Shown: positions 8,540 to 17,205, numbered from the stretch's first letter. The stretch: DNA of 64,000 bases from Paenibacillus sp. FSL H7-0737 (GCF_000758545.1 NZ_CP009279.1:5146001-5210000); one strand, 5' to 3'. Numbers and translations are program-made. The notes: generated by a model from the sequence alone, not told the origin.

Positions 8540-10381
8540 TTACGCGTTTGCTTGTGCCATTTTACGTTGCTTCTCTACACGTTCGCGTTCGCCTTTGTTC
8601 AGAATCTTTTTGCGCAAGCGAATGGATTTAGGTGTGATTTCACAATATTCATCATCATTCAAATATTCAAGTGCGCCTTCCAAAGAGAAGGTACGTGGTG
8701 TCTTCATTTTTACAGTATCGTCCTTACCTGAGGTACGCATGTTGGTAAGTGCTTTTTCTCTACAGATGTTAACGATAATATCGTTATCACGGGTATGCTC
8801 GCCTACGATCATACCTTCATAAATTTCTGTACCTGCATCCAAGAAGAGAATACCACGATCCTCAACGCCCACTATTCCATATTGTGTTGTTGATCCAGTC
8901 TCACTGGCTACAAGCACACCTTGATGACGTCCGCCAACTTGACCAGCAACCAGTGGAGCGTAGCTGTCAAAAGCATGGTTCATAACGCCGTAACCACGTG
9001 TCAAAGTCAAGAAGTAAGTGTTGTAACCAATCAAACCACGTGCAGGAATCAGGAACTCCAAACGTACTTGACCCGTACCGTTGTTAATCATGTTGACCAT
9101 TTCGGCTTTGCGAGTGCCCAGACTTTCCATAACAGAGCCCATGCTTTCTTCAGGAATGTCAATCATAAGACGCTCAAGTGGCTCCGATTTAACACCATCG
9201 ATTTCTTTAATGATTACTTGTGGTTTAGAAACTTGCATTTCATAACCTTCACGACGCATATTCTCGATCAGAATACCAAGGTGAAGCTCACCGCGTCCAG
9301 AAACGATAAATGCATCAGGACTATCCGTTTCATCCACACGCAAACTCACATCTGTCTCAAGTTCTTTAAAGAGACGCTCACGCAGTTTACGAGAAGTTAC
9401 CCATTTACCTTCTTTACCAGCAAAAGGACTGTTATTCACAAGGAAAGTCATTTGCATCGTAGGCTCGTCGATCTTAAGAACAGGCAGTGCTTCTGGATTC
9501 GCTGGATCAGCAATGGTCTCACCAATGTTAATGTCCTTGATCCCTGCGATAGCAACGATATCCCCTGCGCCCGCTTCTTCTGTTTCAATACGTTTTAAAC
9601 CTTGGAACCCGAACAATTTCTCAATACGTGCGGTTTTACTCTTACCGTCACGCATAATTACAGTTACAGATTGACCTTGTTTGATCACACCGCGGTTTAC
9701 ACGGCCAATAGCAATACGACCCAAGTATTCGTTATAATCCATCAACGTTACGAGGAATTGAAGCGGGTCTTCTACACTTTCAGTTGGAGCTGGGATATGC
9801 TCAACGATTGTTTCGTAAAGTGAAAGCATTGTCTCATCTTGCTTCTCAGGAACCATGCTTGATGTACCATTAAGAGCAGATGCATAGACAACCGGGAATT
9901 CCAATTGTTCGTCATTTGCTTCAAGTTCGATGAACAAATCGAGCACTTCATCAATAACTTCCTTAGGACGAGCAGCTGGACGGTCAATCTTGTTCACGAC
10001 AACGATCGGTGTAAGTTTTTGTTCCAATGCTTTACGCAGAACGAATTTCGTTTGCGGCATGCAGCCTTCATAAGCATCAACAACCAGCAATACACCGTCA
10101 ACCATTTTCATAATCCGTTCTACTTCGCCACCGAAGTCAGCGTGTCCAGGTGTATCCACAATATTGATCAAAAACTCTTTATAAGTAATTGCTGTATTTT
10201 TAGCTAGGATTGTAATTCCGCGTTCCCGCTCGATATCGTTAGAGTCCATAGCGCGTTCTTGTACGTGTTCGTGTGCGCTGAAGATCCCCGATTGCTGAAG
10301 AAGCTGATCGACGAGTGTTGTTTTGCCATGGTCAACGTGGGCAATGATCGCAATGTTGCGAATATCTTTTCTTGAATGCAT
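8540..10381 (-). CDS. typA: Translational GTPase TypA/BipA
   Basis: 613 residues, the family length. GTPase motifs are G1 AHVDHGKT (14-21), the G2 region RERGITI, G3 DTPGH (76-80) and G4 NKID (130-133), followed by the EF-G-like domains and the BipA-specific C-terminal domain. TypA is a ribosome-associated GTPase acting in 50S assembly, especially under cold or stress. The ATG at 10381 gives MHSRKDIRNIAI, aligning with Bacillus TypA; an upstream in-frame ATG at 10411 would add ten residues and lacks a ribosome site. The site for the chosen start is weak (GAGAGG about 15 bases upstream). Confidence 0.95.
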   Translation of the reverse strand: MHSRKDIRNIAIIAHVDHGKTTLVDQLLQQSGIFSAHEHVQERAMDSNDIERERGITILAKNTAITYKEFLINIVDTPGHADFGGEVERIMKMVDGVLLVVDAYEGCMPQTKFVLRKALEQKLTPIVVVNKIDRPAARPKEVIDEVLDLFIELEANDEQLEFPVVYASALNGTSSMVPEKQDETMLSLYETIVEHIPAPTESVEDPLQFLVTLMDYNEYLGRIAIGRVNRGVIKQGQSVTVIMRDGKSKTARIEKLFGFQGLKRIETEEAGAGDIVAIAGIKDINIGETIADPANPEALPVLKIDEPTMQMTFLVNNSPFAGKEGKWVTSRKLRERLFKELETDVSLRVDETDSPDAFIVSGRGELHLGILIENMRREGYEMQVSKPQVIIKEIDGVKSEPLERLMIDIPEESMGSVMESLGTRKAEMVNMINNGTGQVRLEFLIPARGLIGYNTYFLTLTRGYGVMNHAFDSYAPLVAGQVGGRHQGVLVASETGSTTQYGIVGVEDRGILFLDAGTEIYEGMIVGEHTRDNDIIVNICREKALTNMRTSGKDDTVKMKTPRTFSLEGALEYLNDDEYCEITPKSIRLRKKILNKGERERVEKQRKMAQANA

Positions 10382-10458
10382 GATTTGTATCCAAATCCTC
10401 TCATTTATCAAATTAAAACTGTTAAAATTCTTAGCATGTCACGGCAGTCTCACAAAAG

Positions 10459-10484
10459 AAGCGCCAGGCAGAAAGCCGACGCTT
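10459..10484 (-). promoter_or_regulatory. Terminator-like hairpin in the typA leader
   Basis: In the 5' leader on the minus strand GAAGCG/CGCTTC arms enclose a GGC/GCC inner stem and are followed by TTTTG. A promoter (TTGCTT, 16 bp, TATAAT at 10500-10505) lies upstream, so the hairpin is inside the transcript, about 80 nt before the start codon. Attenuation is inferred only from shape. Confidence 0.4.
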
Positions 10485-10499
10485 CAACATAACATTAAT

Positions 10500-10527
10500 A
10501 TTATAGTGAAAGCACTATGAAAAGCAA
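10500..10527 (-). promoter_or_regulatory. Candidate sigma-A promoter of typA
   Basis: Minus strand TTGCTT, 16-bp spacer, perfect TATAAT (10500-10505). Confidence 0.55.
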
Positions 10528-10587
10528 GTCTTTTTATGAAAAAAACAGTTGGCAAATTCCGTTTTTTTTCACAAGATCCAACATTAA

Positions 10588-11097
10588 TTAACTTCGATAC
10601 CATCTATTTCGGCCACGAGTTCTACCCCGACCTGTAATCAGCCAAATTCCTGCCACGATGAATACAATACCAATTAGATAGATCACACCCGTACCCATAA
10701 GACTGAAAATACAAAGCGCTATGCTTAGAACGCCTAATATTACAGCAATTGCAGATAGTCCCCCTGACCGTCTTGGAGAATTTATGGAATATTCATACAG
10801 ACCTACGGCAATGCCGAGCAGAAGCACAGGCCATAAATATTTCATAAGCCCCCATCCCCATATATTGCAAAGACCAAACAATAAACCATATACCGTTAAT
10901 ATTCCCGCGGGAATCAATACTGTTGCCGAAGCGCGGCGGCTAAAAAATAACATATGTAGAACCAATCCTGGAAGTAAAATCACTAGCGGCCAAAGGGCTC
11001 GTCCCAAAAATCCGAAGACCCCCAGCTTACCGAATAAAATCAAGACGCCCGCAGCTACAATGAATATACCTAGTCTCATGTCATTCTTGGAAGACAT
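10588..11097 (-). CDS. LiaF-transmembrane-like / DUF5668-type membrane protein
   Basis: 169 residues, four or five hydrophobic helices, with two repeats of the pattern GIFIVAAGVLILFGKLG and LWPVLLL that is typical of DUF5668/LiaI-LiaF transmembrane domains. The C-terminus is a short Arg/Gly-rich tail (RGRTRGRNRWYRS). In other Bacillota such proteins sense or report envelope stress, but no LiaRS-type two-component genes are nearby and the role here is unknown. The start has only a closely spaced GGTGAAGG; ATG at 11082 is an alternative. Confidence 0.55.
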   Translation of the reverse strand: MSSKNDMRLGIFIVAAGVLILFGKLGVFGFLGRALWPLVILLPGLVLHMLFFSRRASATVLIPAGILTVYGLLFGLCNIWGWGLMKYLWPVLLLGIAVGLYEYSINSPRRSGGLSAIAVILGVLSIALCIFSLMGTGVIYLIGIVFIVAGIWLITGRGRTRGRNRWYRS

Positions 11098-11218
11098 CCT
11101 TCACCCATCCCTTCAAATTCACGTCTACCTCATTACCTTGCCGTCTCATACCCAGAAAACGACAGGATTCTTATTCATATATTATCTGAAACATACACAA
11201 AATGCCATCACTGACCAT

Positions 11219-11303
11219 GCAAAATATCCCCACAAAGTGGCGCTTTGCTTCGATGCGTACTCAGGTACTTTGCGGGGCCCCAAATATATACTTTCTGATA
11301 CGC
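11219..11303 (-). repeat. Post-terminator hairpin element, copy 2
   Basis: Read on the minus strand it begins directly after the U-tract of the TerC terminator and runs through a TATATATTTGG linker, CCCCGCAAAGT, ACCTGAGTACG, and a closing ACTTTGTGGGGATATTTTGC. The two arms can pair over about 11 bases. The first 22 plus-strand bases (11219-11240) are identical to copy 3 at 17119-17140. Confidence 0.75.
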
Positions 11304-11345
11304 AAAAAAAGGACGATTCCAATTTATGGAGATGTCCTTGTAGTA
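11304..11345 (-). terminator. Intrinsic terminator of the minus-strand TerC gene
   Basis: Minus strand AAGGACATCTCC ... GGACGT-type stem (AGGAC/GTCCT arms) followed by seven T (A at 11304-11310 on plus). Confidence 0.65.
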
Positions 11346-11365
11346 TTGCCTTTTATTGCAATTTA

Positions 11366-12025
11366 TTAACCTACTGATGTTGTTCTTCGTTTAATTGCTC
11401 CAGTAACAACTACTAATATTCCTAAAGCGATCGGCAGTATGGAATGCGTGGATGGGAGCAAAAAGGAGAGCATTGTCCCTAATTTTGCATCCTGAAGCAT
11501 CATATCACCTGCTGTAAAGGCTAAAATATAAGCGCCTATAAATACGAGTATCGGAAATCTATGCAGCCACCCCACAATGAGGCCACTTCCCCATACTACA
11601 ATCGGAATGCTGAGCGCAATCCCGATGACAATTAAAGCCAAATCCCCTTTGGCTAGACCGGCAATTGCCAGGACATTATCAAGACTCATAATAAAATCAG
11701 CCACGAGAATCGTTCGGATGGATTTCCATACGGAGGATGTTTCCGCGACTCTAAGGTCCTCCTCTTCTTCCAGCAGCAGCTTGAACGCAATCCATAGCAG
11801 CAGAATTCCTCCTCCAGCCTGGATATAAGGGATTTTCAACAGTAATACTGCGACAAAAGTAAGCAAGCAGCGCAGAATAACAGCTCCCGCAGCTCCCCAC
11901 CATACCGCAATCTTCCGGTGCTTCTCCGGAAGGTCCTTACTGGCCATCGCGATGACCATAGCATTATCTCCACTCAGCACAAGATTGATCATCAATATTT
12001 CACCAAGGAGCAATAATGATTCCAT
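11366..12025 (-). CDS. TerC-family integral membrane protein
   Basis: 219 residues with seven to eight membrane helices and both TerC signatures: NLVLSGDNAMVIAMA near residue 14-28 and DFIMSLDNVLAIAG near 110-123, whose paired Asp/Asn residues form the proposed metal site. Bacillus TerC proteins (MeeF, MeeY, YjbE) act in manganese efflux or metallation of exported enzymes; which of these applies is not clear from sequence. GGGGAGG precedes the ATG. It is divergent from a second TerC gene. Confidence 0.85.
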   Translation of the reverse strand: MESLLLLGEILMINLVLSGDNAMVIAMASKDLPEKHRKIAVWWGAAGAVILRCLLTFVAVLLLKIPYIQAGGGILLLWIAFKLLLEEEEDLRVAETSSVWKSIRTILVADFIMSLDNVLAIAGLAKGDLALIVIGIALSIPIVVWGSGLIVGWLHRFPILVFIGAYILAFTAGDMMLQDAKLGTMLSFLLPSTHSILPIALGILVVVTGAIKRRTTSVG

Positions 12026-12198
12026 TCGCTTTTACCTCCCCGAATCACATGTAACTACATGTATGTTCGGAAGTGACAAGCTATGCTTCCTGTCCAACTT
12101 TTTTTTGAGGATGAAAGCATGTATGCCCCTTTTTTTGCGTATACAAAACTAAGCATATCTTCGTGCTCATCTTAACTAACTTTAGGGGTGACTATGCC

Positions 12199-12891
12199 TT
12201 GAATACATCCATATGGGAGTTTGTATTATCACTGCTCAATATTATTTTTCTAGATCTCATTCTGGCGGGAGACAATGCCATAGTCATCGGACTTGCTGCG
12301 CGTAATTTGCCGAACAGCACTCAAAAAAAAGCAATTGTGCTTGGAACAGCAGGTGCCGTCGTATTACGGATTTTCGCAACGGTTCTGGTCGTATGGTTAT
12401 TAAAAATCCCTTGGTTACTGCTGGCAGGCGGGATTTTACTTATTCTAATTGCCTATAAGCTGTTAACAGATGAGAACAATTCAACGAATATCAAGGCTGG
12501 TCAAAGCTTAGGGGCCGCTGTGGGTACAATCATTCTAGCCGATGCTGCGATGGGACTGGATAATGTCATCGCCATTGCGGGAGTCGCTAAGCACAATATC
12601 TCTCTAGTTGTTATAGGACTGTTAATCAGCGTTCCAATTGTGGTCTGGGGAAGCACTCTCTTTATTAAATTAATCAACAAATATCCATGGATTATTTATA
12701 TTGGCTCAGCAGTCCTAGGGTTTACAGCCTCAAGCATGATTACAGATGAGCAGCAGCTATCCCCATTTTTTGAGCAGCATCCACTATTGAGAGCTCTATT
12801 TATATTTGTGATCATTGTTGGCATCTTAATTGGAGGACACTGGAGACGCCAATCAAGCCATAATAATTCAAAAAAGCTGCCTCAACCGTAG
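12199..12891 (+). CDS. TerC-family integral membrane protein
   Basis: 230 residues, clear paralogue of the divergent TerC gene, with LDLILAGDNAIVIGLA and DAAMGLDNVIAIAG motifs and a seven-helix layout. The TTG at 12199 is chosen: AGGGGTG lies 8 bases upstream, whereas the in-frame GTG at 12163 has no ribosome site. The C-terminus is a short basic tail. I looked for a yybP-ykoY manganese riboswitch in the 170-bp gap between the TerC genes and did not find its conserved core. It ends at a terminator shared with thiI. Confidence 0.85.
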   Translation: MNTSIWEFVLSLLNIIFLDLILAGDNAIVIGLAARNLPNSTQKKAIVLGTAGAVVLRIFATVLVVWLLKIPWLLLAGGILLILIAYKLLTDENNSTNIKAGQSLGAAVGTIILADAAMGLDNVIAIAGVAKHNISLVVIGLLISVPIVVWGSTLFIKLINKYPWIIYIGSAVLGFTASSMITDEQQLSPFFEQHPLLRALFIFVIIVGILIGGHWRRQSSHNNSKKLPQP

Positions 12892-12920
12892 ATGTTGCTA
12901 CGAATGAGACAGCCTTTTGT
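12870..12920. terminator. Bidirectional terminator between TerC and thiI
   Basis: AAAAAGCTGCCTCA ... TGAGACAGCCTTTT inverted repeat, spanning the 3' end of the plus-strand TerC gene and facing the converging thiI. Confidence 0.7.
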
Positions 12921-12928
12921 TCATAATA

Positions 12929-14215
12929 TTAGAACCATTCTTCCTGTAATCCAGCTTGAGCACTTACTACATCTTTAGGCTTCTCATCTCCATACGGAGT
13001 GATCAGCACAGTCTCCGTGGCTTCAATCGCTGCGTCCAGCAATGCAGAATATCCAGGTAGCGTAGCTTCAATCTTATCTACAATCCGTAAATTCGGATTC
13101 GTTGTAGGTGATTTAGGTACAAATAATGTACAGCAATCCTCATAAGGAAGAATTGACAGGTCATAGGTGCCGATATTCTTAGACAGCTCTACAATATCAC
13201 TTTTGTCCATCATTACCAGCGGACGTAAAAGAGGAAGTTCTGTCGCACGACCGATCACATTCATACTTGGTAACGTCTGGCTAGCAACCTGTCCAAGACT
13301 TTCACCGGTTACAATCGCGAGGGCACCCTCACGTTCAGCAAGCTGTGTAGTAATTCTCAGCATAGCTCGTCGCATCAACGTAATAATCAGATTATCCTGA
13401 CCTATTCCGGTAAAAGATGTCTGCACCTCTGTAAAAGGTACTAAGTGTAGCTTGATGACTCCCGCATATCGTGACAATACCCGCGTAAGATCAACCACCT
13501 TTTGCCGGGCAAGCTCACTCGTATAAGGATAACTATAGAAATGTACGCACTCCACTTCGAGTCCACGACGCATGGATGACCAACCGGCTACAGGACTATC
13601 AATGCCTCCGGACAGCAATAACATCGCTTTTCCATTCGTACCAAGCGGAAATCCACCAACACCAGCAATATTTTCACAAAATATAAAAGTATGACCTTGA
13701 CGAATTTCGACTTTCAGCTCCAATTGAGGTGACTTTACATCCACAGTAAGTCCGGAATAGCCTTGCAGCAGTGGTGTCGAGACTAGCTTATTCATCTCCA
13801 TGGAGCCATATGGGAACTCTTTCCACACCCGGCGTGCATTAACTTTAAATGTAGTTCCCGGTGCAGGAGCGATGATCTCCAAAAAATGACGACTGACAGC
13901 CACAATATCCTCGAGATCTGACTTGGCCACCTTTACCGGACTGACAGAAGCGATTCCGAATACATTCTTCAATGCTTCTACCAATGGGGCAGCAGTTTCT
14001 CCATTCAGTTCCACGTAAATTCTTCCAAATTCTTTGGTTAGAACCACCTTTGGATATGGCTTAATCATTTCTTTCACATGACGTAGTACCGTTTTCTCAA
14101 ATCTGGCACGGTTTTTGCCCTTTAATGTAAACTCCCCGAAACGCAAAAGCAGCATATCGGCATAATCAATACTATTGGCACTGCCTTTAGCAGATTCTTG
14201 ATTCATCACACTCAT
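12929..14215 (-). CDS. thiI: tRNA 4-thiouridine synthase ThiI
   Basis: 428 residues: N-terminal ferredoxin-like and THUMP domains (about 20-180) bind tRNA; the C-terminal PP-loop ATPase carries SGGIDSP (202-208), which adenylates uridine 8. ThiI accepts sulfur from a cysteine desulfurase to make 4-thiouridine and, in some bacteria, thiazole. As in Bacillus, no C-terminal rhodanese domain is present; a CC pair in EDCCTLFVP is a candidate sulfur relay. It starts 3 bases after the desulfurase gene, so the two are coupled. Confidence 0.95.
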   Translation of the reverse strand: MSVMNQESAKGSANSIDYADMLLLRFGEFTLKGKNRARFEKTVLRHVKEMIKPYPKVVLTKEFGRIYVELNGETAAPLVEALKNVFGIASVSPVKVAKSDLEDIVAVSRHFLEIIAPAPGTTFKVNARRVWKEFPYGSMEMNKLVSTPLLQGYSGLTVDVKSPQLELKVEIRQGHTFIFCENIAGVGGFPLGTNGKAMLLLSGGIDSPVAGWSSMRRGLEVECVHFYSYPYTSELARQKVVDLTRVLSRYAGVIKLHLVPFTEVQTSFTGIGQDNLIITLMRRAMLRITTQLAEREGALAIVTGESLGQVASQTLPSMNVIGRATELPLLRPLVMMDKSDIVELSKNIGTYDLSILPYEDCCTLFVPKSPTTNPNLRIVDKIEATLPGYSALLDAAIEATETVLITPYGDEKPKDVVSAQAGLQEEWF

Positions 14216-14218
14216 TAG

Positions 14219-15370
14219 TTACTTCATACCTCCTTCAGCAATCTTTAAAGCTCGTACCGCAGTAATTAGTGCATTCTCAAGCGCCGCGACATCATCTTCA
14301 GTGTGACTATCACCGAAACTGATGCGAATGCCACCTGAAGCTACAGAGATATCTTTCCCCATAGACAATAGAACACGACTAGGTTCTGCCAGCCGGGAGG
14401 AGCAAGCTGATCGAGTAGAAACAGCCATCCCTAGTTCCTCCAGCTTACGGGCGAACACTTCCCCTTTCATGCCAGGGTATGAGAAATGCACAATATGAGG
14501 GGCTCCATCCTCTCTGCTGTTTATAACAAATTCAGGAACGCTGTGCAAGAAGCGTAACAGCCGATCCCGAAGTGGGAGCAATCGGGCATAGAAGGTTTCG
14601 CGCTGCTCAACACCCATCCGCACGGCTTTGGAAGAAGCAACAATTGCAGGTACATTCTCAGTTCCAGCACGTAGTCCCTCTTCATGAGAACCACCTGAAA
14701 GTAAAGGGAACAGTTGAATTCCTTCTTTAATATAGAGAAGCCCCGCTCCGCGAGGACCTCGAATTTTGTGAGGAGACAAGCTGTAAAGATCCGCTTTCCA
14801 TCCTTTGAGGTCAACAGCAAGCTTACCATATCCCTGAACGCCATCCACATGAAATAAGGTTCGTGGATTTACGGATTTAATCAGCCTGCCAATCTCCATC
14901 AGCGGCTGTACTGTTCCAATTTCATTATTTACATGCATCACACTTACGAGTACGGTATCACGCCGTACTGCAGCAGCCACTCGCTCTGGATCAATCATTC
15001 CAGTGCTGTCAGGCGCTACAAAAGTAATCTCCCAGCCATTTTGCTGCAGCTGCAGACAACTTTCATACACAGAGGGATGCTCTATTTCTGTAGTTATCAG
15101 ATGACGTCCTCTTGATTGATATTGCAAAGCAGCACCTTTAATGGCTAAATTGTTACTCTCCGTAGCCCCAGATGTAAATAGGATCTCCTTTGGTTGTACA
15201 GATAACGCAGCTGCACATACTTCTCGTGAACGCCTGATCAGCTTTGCCGCTTCACTACCGGCACGGTGTAAGGAGGACGGGTTAGCATAATGCAGCTTCA
15301 TAATTTGTTCCATCGTCTTCACCACGTCTTCATAGGGTGGTGTGGCGGCGGCATAATCCCAGTAAAGCAT
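14219..15370 (-). CDS. Cysteine desulfurase, NifS/IscS family (NifZ type)
   Basis: 383 residues with the class V aminotransferase fold. PLP lysine K202 lies in SLSPHKIRGPRG, and the catalytic cysteine C323 in STRSACSSR. It abstracts sulfur from cysteine as a persulfide; the 3-base gap to thiI indicates that the sulfur goes to ThiI for tRNA thiolation, as for Bacillus NifZ. RBS AAAGGAG precedes the ATG. No iscU or other iron-sulfur assembly gene is adjacent. Confidence 0.93.
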   Translation of the reverse strand: MLYWDYAAATPPYEDVVKTMEQIMKLHYANPSSLHRAGSEAAKLIRRSREVCAAALSVQPKEILFTSGATESNNLAIKGAALQYQSRGRHLITTEIEHPSVYESCLQLQQNGWEITFVAPDSTGMIDPERVAAAVRRDTVLVSVMHVNNEIGTVQPLMEIGRLIKSVNPRTLFHVDGVQGYGKLAVDLKGWKADLYSLSPHKIRGPRGAGLLYIKEGIQLFPLLSGGSHEEGLRAGTENVPAIVASSKAVRMGVEQRETFYARLLPLRDRLLRFLHSVPEFVINSREDGAPHIVHFSYPGMKGEVFARKLEELGMAVSTRSACSSRLAEPSRVLLSMGKDISVASGGIRISFGDSHTEDDVAALENALITAVRALKIAEGGMK

Positions 15371-15427
15371 ATATCGATTATCTCCTTTACTTCTTTAAAG
15401 TACAGAATCATTCTTTTTTAAATTTCG

Positions 15428-15496
15428 AAAAAGGATCAAACGGTGATCCCAAATACCAACATGTGGTTTAAGGGAAATACCTGTTTGATCCTTTTT
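15428..15496 (-). terminator. Large intrinsic terminator after the lytic transglycosylase
   Basis: A perfect 14-bp stem AAAAAGGATCAAAC/GTTTGATCCTTTTT encloses about 40 nt that can fold again. It starts 1-2 bases after the transglycosylase stop and separates it from the desulfurase-thiI operon. Confidence 0.75.
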
Positions 15497-15497
15497 A

Positions 15498-16205
15498 TTA
15501 TACAGCGTATTCCGCGCGAGCGCGTTCTATTTTAGTGAGATAAGACTGCGTCTCTTTAGGGAGCAGTTTAAGTTTCTCCAATAATTCTTGATCATTGCTT
15601 ACTCCAAGGTTAATTACCCTTGCAGGCCCTGCATTGTAAGCCGCTAATGCCATCTTTTCCTGTCCGTCAAAGCGTTTCAATTGATAAGACAGATAGCGTA
15701 CACCACCATCAATATTTTGAGCAGGATTGAATGAATCAGAAACCCCTAAACCACGCGCTGTTCCATCCATTAATTGCATTAATCCTTTAGCACCAGCCGA
15801 AGAGACAACGTTTGGATTAAAGGAAGATTCTGTATCAATCACAGCTTTTATCAAATCGACTGGCACCCCGTACTTAGCACTCGCCGTTTGAATCAGATCA
15901 TCATAGCTTGTTGGTTTAGTATCCGTTATTTCCCCGGAAATTACACTATCGATGCTTTCAGCTGTTCCGATCTGTTGCCATAACAAGCTACTAACTGATG
16001 AAGCATCCGGAAGTGACGTCAAGAAGCTTGTATCCCCGCCATTAGACGAGTTAGAAGATAAAGCTTGAAGCATTGCTGCAAATTGAGAGGCTGACGCGCC
16101 CGATCTTTTAGTTTCATTTGCTGAGCTACTCTTGTCGGTTGCACTCTTTAAGCTTACCCATTTAAGCTGCCCTAACCCATTGGTTACAGCGGGATTAATC
16201 TCCAT
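15498..16205 (-). CDS. Lytic transglycosylase, SLT domain
   Basis: 235 residues. The SLT domain (about 102-232) has the catalytic glutamate E126 in VIDTESSFNP, AGAKGLMQLM, and ALAAYNAGPARV, all typical of the family that cleaves peptidoglycan glycan strands. The first 100 residues are Ser/Asn/Thr-rich and low in complexity, with no signal peptide or membrane helix, so export is unexplained; Bacillus YjbJ is similar. RBS AAGGAG lies before the ATG. Confidence 0.85.
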   Translation of the reverse strand: MEINPAVTNGLGQLKWVSLKSATDKSSSANETKRSGASASQFAAMLQALSSNSSNGGDTSFLTSLPDASSVSSLLWQQIGTAESIDSVISGEITDTKPTSYDDLIQTASAKYGVPVDLIKAVIDTESSFNPNVVSSAGAKGLMQLMDGTARGLGVSDSFNPAQNIDGGVRYLSYQLKRFDGQEKMALAAYNAGPARVINLGVSNDQELLEKLKLLPKETQSYLTKIERARAEYAV

Positions 16206-16320
16206 ACCGGCGCACTCCTTTGATCCTGTTGAATCATATCTATTGGTCTAACCTTAGATTTCGATGAATTACGGCTTAATATTACATTTTATCCGAGATT
16301 ATTGCTATATGCTGGAATGA

Positions 16321-16362
16321 AAAACAGACTTCAGACCCTGATATTTAGGTCTAAAGCCTGTT
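16321..16362 (-). terminator. Intrinsic terminator of the DUF4190-like gene
   Basis: AACAG-CTTCAGACC / GGTCTAAAG-CTGTT hairpin followed by TTTTT on the minus strand. Confidence 0.7.
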
Positions 16363-16387
16363 ATAATTCAAACTTACCAGTTCATTT

Positions 16388-16801
16388 TTAGCGAGCAAAG
16401 GGTATCATCACAAAGTAACTAAGTGTGGATACAATCCCTAACCCCATCGCCCATGCCCCAAGCGTTTTTTGCTCCTTGGCATATGCATAATAACCAATCA
16501 CAACTGAAATGGGCCCAAGTATGATGGACCAGAGAAACAAGGAGGCAATACCCATAGCTAGCCCAGTATAACCTATCGCTTTGCTTCCACTATATTCCTC
16601 TTCATGCTCCTTAGCTTCACTCGCCACGCGTGGTGTTGTATCCCGGATCGGCATCGAAACCGGATTCACCTCTGCGGCATATTCCTCTTGATGTTCTCTG
16701 TCCCGGCGTGGATAGTCTACTCTGCGCGGACGCAAAATAACTTTTCTCGGACCGGATTGTTCATTTGATGAACCTGATTCATGTTCCTTTTCTCTGTCCA
16801 T
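16388..16801 (-). CDS. DUF4190-like two-helix membrane protein
   Basis: 137 residues. The first 75 are charged, Arg/Glu-rich and likely disordered; the rest has two membrane helices with the pattern GLAMGIASLFLW and LGPISVVIGYYAY...GAWAMGLGIVSTL, as in DUF4190 proteins of unknown function. AGGAGG precedes the ATG. It lies 12 bases after the DUF1540 gene and probably shares its transcript. Confidence 0.6.
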   Translation of the reverse strand: MDREKEHESGSSNEQSGPRKVILRPRRVDYPRRDREHQEEYAAEVNPVSMPIRDTTPRVASEAKEHEEEYSGSKAIGYTGLAMGIASLFLWSIILGPISVVIGYYAYAKEQKTLGAWAMGLGIVSTLSYFVMIPFAR

Positions 16802-16813
16802 TAGGGCGGCCTC

Positions 16814-17035
16814 CTAGGAGTTCGGCTTAAATGTTAAACAGCATGTTGCAGACGATGTTGCGACTTGATCGTGGTGACCTTCATTCGTCATTTCTTCAGC
16901 ATATTCTTCTTTAAATCCACTGCCAGCGTGCTTGTCGATCTCAATAATAATTTCTTCTGCCCGGCATAAATTATGCTCGCCCCAATAATGACAATTGCTT
17001 ACACTGCATTTGACTAATGGCTTTACACTCGACAT
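16814..17035 (-). CDS. DUF1540 small cysteine-rich protein
   Basis: 73 residues with a DUF1540 unit: VKCSVSNCHYWGEHNLC (cysteines spaced C-x4-C-x8-C) and a late CC pair in SATCCLTF. Such proteins probably bind a metal and are common in spore-formers; function unknown. ATG at 17035 is chosen because GAGGTG precedes it by 5-7 bases; the longer frame to 17122 has no ribosome site and runs into a repeat element. Confidence 0.7.
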   Translation of the reverse strand: MSSVKPLVKCSVSNCHYWGEHNLCRAEEIIIEIDKHAGSGFKEEYAEEMTNEGHHDQVATSSATCCLTFKPNS

Positions 17036-17118
17036 ATTTATCACCTCGGCTTCATTATGTCCGCACGATTTACCCCCTATTCGACAGGATGGTTTCCAGT
17101 TGATGTAACGATGCCCAC

Positions 17119-17205
17119 GCAAAATATCCCCACAAAGTGGGGGGGTGCTTCGATACGTACTCAGGTACTTTGTGCGGGCTCCAAATATATAAATTCTAAT
17201 ACGTC
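17119..17205 (-). repeat. Post-terminator hairpin element, copy 3
   Basis: On the minus strand it follows the U-tract of the 17206-17250 terminator, then a TATATATTTGG linker, CCCGCACAAAGT, ACCTGAGTACG, ATCGAAGC and the closing ACTTTGTGGGGATATTTTGC. It has the same polarity relative to the terminator as copies 1 and 2. Confidence 0.75.

Noticed and set aside
8921..9598. 225-codon plus-strand frame opposite typA
   Set aside because: It is antisense to a highly conserved GTPase gene, without a ribosome site or plausible protein features.
12026..12198. yybP-ykoY manganese riboswitch between the TerC genes
   Set aside because: I looked on both strands for its conserved core and found only A/T-rich sequence with ribosome binding sites.
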